Of a stretch of DNA of 59,840 nt, positions 8,167 to 17,252 are shown piece by piece (within the stretch, counting starts at the first letter, position 1; every line of letters begins with the position of its first letter). The DNA is from Nostoc sp. LEGE 06077. Its GTDB lineage: Bacteria; Cyanobacteriota; Cyanobacteriia; Cyanobacteriales; Nostocaceae. Under the pieces are notes generated by a model. It searched no databases, was not told the DNA's origin, and saw only the letters and a list, made by a program, of their open reading frames with translations. The stretch spans positions 1 through 59,840 of the forward strand of contig NZ_JADEWI010000045.1 of NCBI RefSeq assembly GCF_015207705.1, written 5' to 3'. The position numbers and the translations under genes were made by a program.

Positions 8167-10740
8167 ATGCCAGTTGCTTGGGTATTAAAAGGTGAAAGAG
8201 TGGATGAAGCCTTAAAATTACTACTTAAACGAGAATTTCCGCCAGAGACTATTACTTTGTTGGAAAAAATTGCCGCAAATTTACCAGGGATGATTTTTCA
8301 ATTCCGCCAACAGATGGATGGTTCCCAGGTTGTTTTATACCTGAGTTCTGGTTGTCGAGCCTTGTCTGAGTTAGAACCAGAAGTAATCCAAGCAGACTGG
8401 CAAATTTTATACCAACTGATTCACCCCCAAGATAGAACTAAGTTTATCAAATCTATACGGATTGCTTTTACTACTTTCAGGCCTTGGCATTGGGAAGGTC
8501 GGATCATGACACCCAGCGGCAAACTCAAGTGGATTCAAGGTGCTTGCCAATTAGAAGCACAGGCCAATGGTGATATTTTATGTAATGGCTTAGTTATAGA
8601 TATTACCAGTAAAAAACAAACAGAAGAGAAGTTACGCACTAGCGAGGCGAGGTATCAAGCCATTTTAGATGCAATTCCTGATTTAATGTTCCGGTTGAGC
8701 CGTGATGGTGAATATCTTGATTTGAAAGGTGACGGTATCAATCTCACGCTGAACAAAGAAGAAATAGTTGGTAAAAATATGCGCGATTTATTACCAAGTG
8801 ACCTAGCCTTAATTGGACAAGAAACCATTGCCAAAACTTTGGATGTGGGAACTTTGCAAACTTGCGAATATCAATTACCAACACCTAGAGGTATTAGAGA
8901 TTATGAGGCGCGGTTAGTAGTCAGTGGCGCAGATGAAGTATTAGCCATTGTCAGGGATATTACAGAACGCAAACAAGCCGAAACTTCCCTGCGGAATTTG
9001 GCGCAAAAGTTTTCTAAAGCTTTTAGTTGCAGTCCTGATCCAATTAGTATTACTACTCTCAAAGAAGGACGCTTCATTGAAGTTAATAATAGTTTTATGC
9101 AGCTATCAGGCTATGAACAGGATGAAATCATTGGTCATACTGCTTTTGAATTAAAAATTTGGGTGAATGAAAGCGATCGCACTCAATTATTACAAGATTT
9201 ACAGACCAAGGGCGCAATTAGCAATTTAGAATTTGCTTTTCGGCGCAAGTCAGGTGAGGTACTAACAACGTTGCTTTCCGCCGATGTCATTGATTTAGAT
9301 GGCGTAGCCTGTATTTTAGCCATTAATCACGATATTACCGCCCGCAAGCAAGCAGAAGCCCAAATGCGCTTGGCTGCACAGCGCGATCGCTTGTTGACAG
9401 AAACTCTGGTGAGAATTCGCTCTTCCCTCAATTTAGAACAAATTTTGCAAACTACTGTGTCAGAAGTCCGGCAATTTTTGCAAGCGGATCGGGTTTTTAT
9501 TGGGTTGAATAATTACCAGCTAAAAGCCAAAGCTGTAGCTGAATCAGTAGATCCAAAATACCCAGCGGTATTAGGCTGGACACCAGAGGATAAAGGTTAT
9601 CTGCAAGAATTGAAAACTATTTTTTCCACTCATCGTGTCCGTGTCGTTGAAGATGTCAGTCAAATAACCGTCTCGCCAAAATTACAAGCACATTATCAAC
9701 AATTTCAGACAAGGGCGACTTTGGCTGTACCAATTATGTTAGGCGAAGAATTATTTGGTGCATTAGTCGCCAATCAATGTTCTGGCCCCCGTCAATGGCA
9801 ACCTATAGAAATAGATTTACTCCAACAATTATCAGAACAGTTAGCGATCGCCATTCAGCAAGCACAACTTTACCAAGAACTCGCCCAACTTAACACTAAT
9901 CTAGAACGCCAAGTAGAAGAACGTACCGCCCAACTGCAACAAAAAATGCAGGAATTAGAAAAACTGCAACAAGTCAAGGATGTAGTGCTGCATACAGTCG
10001 CCCATGATTTACGCACTACAGTTATGGGTAACTTGATGGTATTTAAAAATTTACTCCAGAGTCAGGGAGTAGAAACCAGGGAACAGGGGGAGGAACAATC
10101 CTCGCCTATATCCCTCTGTTCCTCAACTCCTCTAGCGCAAAGTTCTGAACCTGCTTCTCCCCAGTCAATTTCTGTACCTAGCTCAATTATCGAGCGGATG
10201 ATTCAAGGTAACGATCGCCAACTCACAATGATTAACTCTTTATTAGAAATTCATTGTTGTATGGAACAAGGTGTGGTGTTACATCCCCAACAAGTAAATT
10301 TAAACACACTCCTAGAACAAATTATCTCCGACTTACAACCACTCCTCCGACAAAATCAGGCCACACTAGAGAACTTAGTTTCTCAAGATTTGCCATTAGT
10401 CATGACAGATCACACGCACTTACAAACAGTGTTGTTCACTCTGTTTATTTATAGTTTGCAACAGAATCCCCCAGGATTGAAATTTTCCCTCACAGCTACC
10501 GTTGTGGAAAACATGATTAAAGTTCAACTTGAACATAACGGTGTAGCGATGAATAAAATAGATGGCGATCGCCTTTTTGATTTATACGTGCGGGAACCCC
10601 AAGCACCTTGTTCCACAATCCTCGGATTAAAAATGTACTTATGTCGCCAAATTATTCAAGCACACGGTGGCGAAATTGGTGTGATTAGTCACCGCAAACG
10701 CGGATTAACATTTTGGTTTACATTGTCTGTAGCCGATTAG
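8167..10740 (+). CDS. Multi-PAS/GAF histidine kinase with degenerate ATPase domain
   Basis: 857 residues, soluble. The order is PAS about 35-150, PAS 160-275, PAS 285-400, GAF 410-575, coiled coil 575-605, then the DHp helix with phospho-acceptor H613 (VAHDLRTT). The DHp domain is interrupted by a ~40-residue low-complexity insert (about 632-672). The ATPase-like domain has lost its key residues: the N-box region reads TLFIYSLQQN instead of NLIGNAIKHN in the downstream paralogue, and the G1 box reads EHNGVAM rather than DNGVGI. Autophosphorylation is therefore doubtful; it may act as a sensor partner or phosphotransfer scaffold for the neighbouring kinase at 10847, whose C-terminal half is clearly homologous. 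Confidence 0.88.
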   Translation: MPVAWVLKGERVDEALKLLLKREFPPETITLLEKIAANLPGMIFQFRQQMDGSQVVLYLSSGCRALSELEPEVIQADWQILYQLIHPQDRTKFIKSIRIAFTTFRPWHWEGRIMTPSGKLKWIQGACQLEAQANGDILCNGLVIDITSKKQTEEKLRTSEARYQAILDAIPDLMFRLSRDGEYLDLKGDGINLTLNKEEIVGKNMRDLLPSDLALIGQETIAKTLDVGTLQTCEYQLPTPRGIRDYEARLVVSGADEVLAIVRDITERKQAETSLRNLAQKFSKAFSCSPDPISITTLKEGRFIEVNNSFMQLSGYEQDEIIGHTAFELKIWVNESDRTQLLQDLQTKGAISNLEFAFRRKSGEVLTTLLSADVIDLDGVACILAINHDITARKQAEAQMRLAAQRDRLLTETLVRIRSSLNLEQILQTTVSEVRQFLQADRVFIGLNNYQLKAKAVAESVDPKYPAVLGWTPEDKGYLQELKTIFSTHRVRVVEDVSQITVSPKLQAHYQQFQTRATLAVPIMLGEELFGALVANQCSGPRQWQPIEIDLLQQLSEQLAIAIQQAQLYQELAQLNTNLERQVEERTAQLQQKMQELEKLQQVKDVVLHTVAHDLRTTVMGNLMVFKNLLQSQGVETREQGEEQSSPISLCSSTPLAQSSEPASPQSISVPSSIIERMIQGNDRQLTMINSLLEIHCCMEQGVVLHPQQVNLNTLLEQIISDLQPLLRQNQATLENLVSQDLPLVMTDHTHLQTVLFTLFIYSLQQNPPGLKFSLTATVVENMIKVQLEHNGVAMNKIDGDRLFDLYVREPQAPCSTILGLKMYLCRQIIQAHGGEIGVISHRKRGLTFWFTLSVAD

Positions 10741-10846
10741 TCGTCAAAATGTACCCATAATTCACCATAATAATTGAGAGGGTGTGCTGACATTAGGAAA
10801 ATAGAAAAACACCTGCGATGGTCTGGTCAAAGTTGGTAAGACACTG

Positions 10847-12988
10847 ATGGCTAACTTATTGCAAAGCTTCGGAATTTGGTGGAAACAAGTTTTTGCTGCA
10901 CCAAGAATAGACGTAATTAATGCTGAATATCAATCCTGGCGTAGTCATTTTTTATGGCAAAGGCTACGACTGTGGTTATGGTTGGCATTTATCTGTTTAT
11001 TGACTTTTACACTCCGCGATATTTATGATTTATTCTTTTCTTTAAAGGAATTAGCACAGCTACCAAAAATATTCAGAATCCAGGGATTAGCGATTAACGT
11101 TTCCATGCTGCTGAGTTTATTTGTTTGCTTTACTTTGCATAAAACTCGCTTCGGTCATCGTCACCCAGGAAGACTATTTTTAGGCACATCTTGGTCAGTT
11201 AGTTTTGCCTCTCAGTTATTTGCCACTCTTAAAGGTTTTGCCTTACCTGATACTATTGGCTGGTCGCTGTTATTTCTCAGTCAAGCGATATTTATGCCAG
11301 TCCGCTGGCCTCTCCACTTACTATCTCAGCTAAGTATTTTAATTTATTATTTTGTAGTGAATACGGTATTAGGGTTACAAACACTAGTACCAGAACATCC
11401 AGAAATATATAATGTGACATTTATTTTATATATATTTTGGTTCTGCACTATCTGTGATTTAGGAGTTTATTTATACGATCGCCTACAATGTTCTGAATTT
11501 CAAGCCCGCAAAGAACTAGAATCAACTAATAACAAATTAGTCTTAGCTGAAGCGAAATATCGGAGTATTTTTGAAAACGCCATTGAAGGTATTTTCCAAA
11601 GCAGTCCTGATGGCCGCTACATTACAGCCAATCCCGCACTAGCGAAAATTTATGGCTATTCATCGCCAGAAGAAGTAACAGCAAATTTCACAGATATTGA
11701 AAATCAATTATATGTTGACCCTACCCGTCGGTCTGAGTTTGTTCGTCTAATTGAAAAGTACGGAATTATCTCCGAATTTGAATCGCAAATTTATCGCCAA
11801 GATGGCAGTATTGTCTGGATTTCAGAAAAAGCTTATGCTGTGAGTAACCCCGAAGGAAAATTGCTTTATTATGAGGGGTTAATTGAAGATATTACCCAAC
11901 GCAAACAAGCCGAAGAAGCATTACAAGAACAAATATATTTTCTCCAAGTTTTAATTGATACAATTCCTACTCCGGTTTTTTATAAAAATACCCAAGGTTT
12001 GTATCTTGGCTGCAACACAGCTTTTGAAACTGTTCTCGGTTTACGGAAAGAACAAATTCTCGGCAAGTCTGATTATGACCTAGCACCAAAAGAACTTGCT
12101 GACCAATATTATCACGCAGATATGACTCTGTTTGAGCAACAACGAGTGCAAACTTACGAAAGTTGTTTGGTGTTTGCTGATCAAATTAAACATGATGTCA
12201 TATTTTACAAAGCAACTTTTTCTAAGGTAGATGGTTCCTTGGGTGGGTTGGTAGGTGTAATTTTAGATATTAGCGAACTCCAAGCCGCACTACGCGATCG
12301 CCAGCGCACAGAAGAAGCACTGCGAGTCTTTTTCCATGCAGTTTCTCACGACTTACGTAACCCAGTGTTGGGTAGTTTGATGGTGCTGCGGAATTTGCTA
12401 GAAAATGGCAGTGATCTAATTTCTCTACCACGTTCCACTTTAGAAAGGATGGTGCAGAGTAGCGATCGCCAATTGAATTTGATTAATTCCTTGATGGAAG
12501 CCCATGTAAATGAAGTGCAAGGGTTAGTTTTGCAACGCCAACCTGTACAATTAGATGCAGTTGTTGCCGATGCGATCGCTGATTTAGAACCAATGCTGCG
12601 AAAAAATCAAACCACGCTGATTAATCTTGTAACCGCAGATCTACCATTAATTAATGCCGACCAAACGCAACTATGGCGGGTATTTTCTAACTTAATTGGC
12701 AATGCCATTAAACATAATCTACCAGGGTTGCAAATTACCATTAACGCCATCATAGAAGGTGAGAAAATTTATTGTACCGTCAGTGATAATGGTGTTGGTA
12801 TTAGTCCAGAACAAAGCCAACGAATGTTTGATTTATATTTCCGAGGCAAGAATAACCCTTATTCTTTAGGTCTAGGCTTGGGATTATATCTGTGTAAACA
12901 AATCGTTCAGGCGCATGGTGGCGAAATCGGCGTACAAAGTGAGTTAGAGACAGGCTCAACATTTTGGTTCACGCTACCAATTAGCTGA
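10847..12988 (+). CDS. Membrane PAS-PAS histidine kinase
   Basis: 713 residues. Six hydrophobic helices occupy about residues 40-210, forming an integral-membrane sensor module of MASE type that I cannot name. Two PAS domains follow (about 232-355, ending EDITQRKQAEEAL, and 360-480), then the DHp helix with H501 (VSHDLRNP). The ATPase is intact: N-box NLIGNAIKHN (about 615-624), G1 DNGVGI (647-652) and G2 GLGLGLYLCKQ (about 675-685). No receiver domain or adjacent response regulator is present, so the partner is encoded elsewhere. It follows the 8167 kinase after ~105 bp on the same strand; the C-terminal halves of the two align throughout, so they arose by duplication. Confidence 0.9.
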   Translation: MANLLQSFGIWWKQVFAAPRIDVINAEYQSWRSHFLWQRLRLWLWLAFICLLTFTLRDIYDLFFSLKELAQLPKIFRIQGLAINVSMLLSLFVCFTLHKTRFGHRHPGRLFLGTSWSVSFASQLFATLKGFALPDTIGWSLLFLSQAIFMPVRWPLHLLSQLSILIYYFVVNTVLGLQTLVPEHPEIYNVTFILYIFWFCTICDLGVYLYDRLQCSEFQARKELESTNNKLVLAEAKYRSIFENAIEGIFQSSPDGRYITANPALAKIYGYSSPEEVTANFTDIENQLYVDPTRRSEFVRLIEKYGIISEFESQIYRQDGSIVWISEKAYAVSNPEGKLLYYEGLIEDITQRKQAEEALQEQIYFLQVLIDTIPTPVFYKNTQGLYLGCNTAFETVLGLRKEQILGKSDYDLAPKELADQYYHADMTLFEQQRVQTYESCLVFADQIKHDVIFYKATFSKVDGSLGGLVGVILDISELQAALRDRQRTEEALRVFFHAVSHDLRNPVLGSLMVLRNLLENGSDLISLPRSTLERMVQSSDRQLNLINSLMEAHVNEVQGLVLQRQPVQLDAVVADAIADLEPMLRKNQTTLINLVTADLPLINADQTQLWRVFSNLIGNAIKHNLPGLQITINAIIEGEKIYCTVSDNGVGISPEQSQRMFDLYFRGKNNPYSLGLGLGLYLCKQIVQAHGGEIGVQSELETGSTFWFTLPIS

Positions 12989-12992
12989 TTCT

Positions 12993-13649
12993 TTAAATTA
13001 ATGATGCAATGATATTTATGCCCATAGCTAGAATACTAGTATTGAAAAAAAAGGATAGCACTCCATGTATCAAAGCCAAACGTCTCATATAACGTGAAGT
13101 TGTCTGAATATCAGAAACTTGGCTAGTCATCCCAATTACAAAGGAAAAATATAAAAAGTCCCAGTAGTCAGGGTCACGGTCATCAGGAAAATCCAGTCCT
13201 CCAGCTTTTTGATAAATATTATCATTGCTAACATTGTGATAATAATTATGTGCATATTGTAGCGTAAATAGTGTATGCACTAGTAGCCAAGAACTAACAA
13301 TTGTAATTACTGAAAGGATAATATGTAACATTAATATAGTTGAGGAAATACCTGTTTTATCACTGAGCAAAAATCCTATAGCTAAAACACTCACACAAGC
13401 AGCAATAATGATCAGTGTAAAAATTCCTATGCGGCCTTCGTATTCATGCTGGGCATAACGCCGCATCTTATCTGGAGTCGCTTTTACCATCTTTGCTAAA
13501 GTCAAGCTTAAGAAACAGCCAGTTCCCACATTCCAGACGCAAAGAATTCGAGTAGCTAGATGTAGCCAACTTGGTAATAACAATGAGATTACTACAGAAA
13601 TCCCGGCAGAAATTAGGAGTCGGGGTCGAAGATCAAAATTTTTAAACAA
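12993..13649 (-). CDS. DUF1345 integral membrane protein
   Basis: 218 residues with about five membrane helices. The family signature DPDYWDFLYFSFVIGMTSQ followed by VSDI is clear, as is HEYEGR near the middle. DUF1345 proteins are widespread inner-membrane proteins of unknown function. The stop is only 4 bp from the stop of the convergent kinase gene, leaving no room for separate terminators. Confidence 0.85.
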   Translation of the reverse strand: MFKNFDLRPRLLISAGISVVISLLLPSWLHLATRILCVWNVGTGCFLSLTLAKMVKATPDKMRRYAQHEYEGRIGIFTLIIIAACVSVLAIGFLLSDKTGISSTILMLHIILSVITIVSSWLLVHTLFTLQYAHNYYHNVSNDNIYQKAGGLDFPDDRDPDYWDFLYFSFVIGMTSQVSDIQTTSRYMRRLALIHGVLSFFFNTSILAMGINIIASLI

Positions 13650-13747
13650 CTTCTTTCAGAAAAATAAACTTTAATTCACTCTACGCTGTAAGAATTGTAT
13701 ATGCGATCGCCATCCTCATATCCTACTAACAGGCGATCGCACTAATT

Positions 13748-14992
13748 CTATCTATTTGCTTGACTAAAAACTCGGTAGTATAACCATGTACTAGTCTCCT
13801 TGATGGGAAACAGCAAGTAAGTCAGAGGATTAATTGTCACAACAATATTGCGGAAATCCCGGACTGCTAAAAATAGAATGAATTGCGCCACTTGCTTGGC
13901 TGACATTACACCATAGGGATTCAGTTGACTTTTAAACGGGCCGAGAATTAACTTGCGAATGATGCAATTACCTTCTAAACGTTTGAGGGTAACGATATTT
14001 CCCAATGTGCGTTTACTCAGTTCATAAAGCGGACTCAGCGCTGGTGATACTTCCGCCTCAGAAGTATTCACCCAAATTTCTTTAGTGGCTTTGTCTTGTG
14101 GCCCTGTTACCGTTGTCAAAAAGACATCCATCAAACGCAATGCGGAAAAAGTATTCACTTCATAGGAAGAATTGATGGCTTGGGGTGTGCGATCGCCATA
14201 GACATTCACCCCATGATTAATAATCAAAATATCTGCTTTTGCTAAAGTATCTCGTAGTTGTACTTCATTGCCCAATTCCCAAGTCAGCGCCATTACCTTT
14301 GTTTGGGTGGCTAATTTCTCTGGATTTGTCGTTATAGCTAAAACCTTTGCATTGCGTTTGAGAAGTTCCGCCGTTAATGCTTGTCCTAAAGTCCCGGATG
14401 CACCAGTTATAGCAATGGTTTTACCTTTGAGGGAAAGTCCTGTACCAAGAATTTTATCCACCAGCGGAAACACCCCACTGTAATAGGCGTTAACATCATC
14501 AAAATGGTGTCGCCAATGGTAAGCACGATTTACCCACAACGTTGAAGGAATGATTTCTAAAGGGCCGGGTAAATGGTTGTAGTCCGTCTCAATTTTTCCT
14601 TGAAAATACCGCAAGGATGCACCATACAAAAAGGTGTAAGCGTATACTACCCCTAACCATAACCCCCATTGTTGACCTAATAAAGCTGCGATCGTCAAGA
14701 TAACTACTAACAGAACCGATTCTACAATGTCGTGATAAAGCTGGGACTCTTGATAAAGTTTGAGCGAAACTATGGATAAATCTCGACGGTATGCTGCATG
14801 ATGCTTGTTATGCCATTTAGCCAACCAAATGACTTTGTGACACAAAGCATGGTAAGTGTCCCTGAGTACCTCAGCCAGCAACAGCGAAAAAATCCCCCAA
14901 GCTGCAAACTGCAAACAGGTATTTACCAGCAGCCAATTAATCTGTATATTTGCTTCAACCACAGTCCAACTTTCAACTAGCATCTTTATCAT
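13748..14992 (-). CDS. Sterol-desaturase-like / short-chain dehydrogenase fusion
   Basis: 414 residues. The N-terminal ~175 residues are a fatty acid hydroxylase/sterol desaturase-type membrane domain with the di-iron histidine clusters DTYHALCH, WHNKHH and YHWRHH, and several hydrophobic helices. From about residue 188 an NAD(P)-binding SDR-like domain starts (LKGKTIAITGASGTLGQAL) with an NHG motif, but I see no clear YxxxK pair, only YELSKRTLG, which may serve (Y-x-x-x-K is present as YELSK). Fused proteins of this kind are annotated in cyanobacteria as bifunctional desaturase/dehydrogenase; the substrate is unknown but is probably a lipid or carotenoid-like molecule at the membrane. Confidence 0.85.
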   Translation of the reverse strand: MIKMLVESWTVVEANIQINWLLVNTCLQFAAWGIFSLLLAEVLRDTYHALCHKVIWLAKWHNKHHAAYRRDLSIVSLKLYQESQLYHDIVESVLLVVILTIAALLGQQWGLWLGVVYAYTFLYGASLRYFQGKIETDYNHLPGPLEIIPSTLWVNRAYHWRHHFDDVNAYYSGVFPLVDKILGTGLSLKGKTIAITGASGTLGQALTAELLKRNAKVLAITTNPEKLATQTKVMALTWELGNEVQLRDTLAKADILIINHGVNVYGDRTPQAINSSYEVNTFSALRLMDVFLTTVTGPQDKATKEIWVNTSEAEVSPALSPLYELSKRTLGNIVTLKRLEGNCIIRKLILGPFKSQLNPYGVMSAKQVAQFILFLAVRDFRNIVVTINPLTYLLFPIKETSTWLYYRVFSQANR

Positions 14993-15332
14993 ATTTTTCA
15001 GTATGTCATTATCTTAATCAATCTTTATATTCTGATAAGATTGGTAAACATTGATGCAGTTAGTTGAAAATTTTCAATTTATATTAGATTTCTTGTTAGG
15101 CACTAGCGTTTCAATGTCCTAAATCACAGGACTTACAGAAATCGAGACCTACTCAGAAAATACAGTCAGACCTTGGTGTGGAGAGTTTAGCCTGCTGATA
15201 AGTGGCTGTTTTTGGCAAAAATACTGGAAGTGAGGCAAAGAGGAAAAGAACGAAAAAGCTGATGATTGTATTTAAAAGAGAGTTTAAGACAAAAAGACCA
15301 TTTAGTTCAGGTATCCTAAATTGCTTATTTAC
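14993..15332. other. Intergenic, no gene seen
   Basis: About 340 bp between minus-strand genes. It contains CAGGACTTACAG (near 15128), possibly a single degraded repeat end, and otherwise no structure that I can support. Confidence 0.4.
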
Positions 15333-15644
15333 TTATGATCGGTAAAACCAGAAGTGTTGTTCATAAAGATAAGTTAGACAGTAAGAAATACTTAAAGCAA
15401 AGATTGCTAAGACCACAGGAATCAAATGATTGAGTTCTAACTTACGTTCCTTGATGATTTCCCAACAAGATATCAGAATAATCAGAGGCCAAAAGACAGT
15501 TGTAATTAAAGAAATGATAAAAGATAAAAATTTTTCTTCTGGAGAAGATGTTGGATGACGGAGGGAAAATTTTAGCCAGTTGCCAAAAAAATAGCAGATC
15601 ATCAGCAAATAAGCCATAACTAAAGTTACTTGTATTTGATTCAT
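15333..15644 (-). CDS. Small membrane protein, unknown
   Basis: 103 residues with three hydrophobic helices (about residues 6-24, 40-62 and 74-94) and a charged linker containing CWEIIKERKLELNH. A GGAGGAATT-like ribosome site precedes the ATG (minus strand: AAGGAGGAATTATG). No family recognised; similar small proteins occur in filamentous cyanobacteria as far as I recall. Confidence 0.65.
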   Translation of the reverse strand: MNQIQVTLVMAYLLMICYFFGNWLKFSLRHPTSSPEEKFLSFIISLITTVFWPLIILISCWEIIKERKLELNHLIPVVLAIFALSISYCLTYLYEQHFWFYRS

Positions 15645-16166
15645 AATTCCTCCTTCGGAAAGACTATTGAATTTCTTCTTAAAAATCTATTGCAGGAAAT
15701 GATTAAATTATTTAGTTCCTGATATGTCATTTACTTTACAAATCGTCTCTAAGATTTAGCAGTTATATAAATCTTATGCTAATAGAGAAAATAGGTAAAA
15801 CAGTAGTTACACTTAATGAGAAAAAAGTTGAGCAGGCTGATATTGATACACAAGTATCAATATCAGCCTGCTCTTAATTAAGCTAGAGTATTTTCAAATT
15901 CACTATTCTCTGCTTGAGACGGTCATTTGTCTTTTGTATAGCAAAGTGATGAGTTTTGAATCAATCCACTGACTAGGCTATAGAAAACTGCTTTAAGTCT
16001 ACAAGAATTTGAAAATTCAATATTTTTCTAGCCTACTGACGATGGCTATAAATACAAATAACTAATGATTAATGACAGTTTATTTGTCCTATTTGATATC
16101 AGATACAAGGGGTGAATGCAATAATATCAAATAAGTATTACTGATGCTTAGATACCGAAAATTACA
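15645..16166. other. Intergenic region holding one strong hairpin
   Basis: About 520 bp without a convincing ORF on either strand. The only notable structure is the perfect hairpin at 15830-15873. Confidence 0.5.
15830..15873. repeat. Perfect 20-bp hairpin with ACAA tetraloop
   Basis: GAGCAGGCTGATATTGATAC (15830-15849) is exactly complementary to 15854-15873, leaving a four-base loop ACAA. The arms are not flanked by a long T run on the plus strand (CTCTTAATTA) but have an A6 run on the left, so on the minus strand it could act as a terminator. It is unusually long and perfect for a terminator and may be a mobile palindrome or a small RNA. Confidence 0.6.
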
Positions 16167-16418
16167 TCAAATCAGCAAATCTTTCACGCCTATCCACCCA
16201 GTTATTTTTTTGCGTTGACTGATGTGATTGGGAACTTGAATATTTTCTCTAAGCTCAGGTTTACTAGGTATTTCTTCTCTAACAACTTCTGCAAACCAAC
16301 CAGAATGCTCATTGCTGAATACAGGCATATCTTGCCAGCAGTGACGGCAAAACCAAGTAAGTTCAGAACCGTGTACATGTCTTAAAAGCACATCGGAACA
16401 GCAAGGACAGTAATTCAT
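16167..16418 (-). CDS. Small zinc-ribbon-like protein
   Basis: 83 residues. Two cysteine pairs, MNYCPCC and WFCRHCW, with LLRHVHGSE between them, form a plausible CxxC...CxxC zinc ribbon in the first 30 residues. The C-terminal part (EEIPSKPELRENI) is unstructured. I recall similar short proteins in cyanobacteria but no function. It is flanked by long intergenic spacers. Confidence 0.7.
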   Translation of the reverse strand: MNYCPCCSDVLLRHVHGSELTWFCRHCWQDMPVFSNEHSGWFAEVVREEIPSKPELRENIQVPNHISQRKKITGWIGVKDLLI

Positions 16419-16860
16419 ATTTTTCTACAATTAAATTGATATAAAGAGGTTTTTAAAATTAAGGCAGCCACTTGATCAACCTGTGGTCATTCAAATAACT
16501 GTCTATACTTACGAGGATAGTTAGGGAATATGAGAAAGTTGTGAGGAAAATAATATTAATAAATTATTCGTAATATTTATACAATATTGCTCAAGTAATA
16601 ACCCTGAGTAGCCCTAAATAAAATTTACAGCTACTGTCAATAAAGTATTTAAGATTACTCAAATTTATACGTATAAATTTGTCAAGAGAAGATATAGAGA
16701 GTAGATTTGCTTATATGGAAATTGGAGAAGTACAGCTAAAAAGATTTTTGTGAAATGCCATAAACCCTAATCTTGCAATCTAGAACAAATGGCTATCGAG
16801 CTTGTTCATGGAGATTAGAACAAACTCGATAGCTTCGTACTTGTCATTAATTCAATTGAA
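16419..16860. other. Intergenic region upstream of the zinc-ribbon gene
   Basis: About 440 bp, AT-rich, with no ORF. It ends in the inverted repeat at 16792-16833. Confidence 0.4.
16792..16833 (-). terminator. Probable terminator of the small secreted protein gene
   Basis: GCTATCGAGCTTGTTC (16792-16807) pairs with GAACAAACTCGATAGC (16818-16833) with one mismatch and a 10-base loop. It lies 27 bp beyond the stop codon of the minus-strand gene at 16861. There is no strong T tract, so a bidirectional or Rho-like role cannot be excluded. Confidence 0.55.
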
Positions 16861-17142
16861 CTATCTTCTGCTGTTAGTGCGATCGCCTTCAGGAGGATGA
16901 GCCGGAACACCTAAAGCATCTTTTAATTTTTGTTCACTAACACCCAACTTTTGGGCGGCGGCGGCAAAATCTGGGCGGGGTGGGCGCTGTCCGTTTGGTG
17001 GTTGATCAGAAGGTTCCGAAGCCTGGGCAATTTTGTAAGTTGGATTAGCCGCATTTACTTGATTTAGCGAAATTACGCCAAATGTCCCAACTAGAATCGA
17101 TATTGCTGTCATAACTACTGCTTTGTTAAGTTTCATAATCAT
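16861..17142 (-). CDS. Small secreted protein with signal peptide, target-motif gene
   Basis: 93 residues (start ATG at 17142, or in-frame ATG at 17136). The signal peptide (MKLNKAVVMTAISILVGTFG...) ends at VNAANP. The mature part is proline- and arginine-rich with one short conserved helix pair, DFAAAAQKLGVSEQKLKDAL. Its signal peptide resembles that of the gene at 17791 (VGTFG..., NQVNA versus NQANA), so the two are paralogues. A TTACAGTTTTGTAA palindrome lies 70 bp upstream of the start and is shared with the 17791 gene and the response regulator gene, implying common control. Function unknown; export to periplasm or beyond is predicted. Confidence 0.75.
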   Translation of the reverse strand: MIMKLNKAVVMTAISILVGTFGVISLNQVNAANPTYKIAQASEPSDQPPNGQRPPRPDFAAAAQKLGVSEQKLKDALGVPAHPPEGDRTNSRR

Positions 17143-17212
17143 CCTCTAGAAATTTCAGTGGTTCATGTTTTTATTTAACCGAGAAAAAATTACAGTTCGC
17201 CCTGATTGTTGA

Positions 17213-17226
17213 TTACAGTTTTGTAA
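17213..17226. promoter_or_regulatory. Operator palindrome copy 1 (TTACAGTTTTGTAA)
   Basis: A 14-bp near-palindrome, 70 bp upstream of the small secreted protein at 16861. A half-repeat, ATTACAGTTC, lies at 17189-17198, 23 bp away in the same orientation. It matches the copies at 18149 and 18313 at 12 of 14 positions, so it is the likely binding site of the OmpR-type regulator encoded at 18384. Confidence 0.65.
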
Positions 17227-17252
17227 TTTTTGTGCATAGTATTTTGCCGAAA

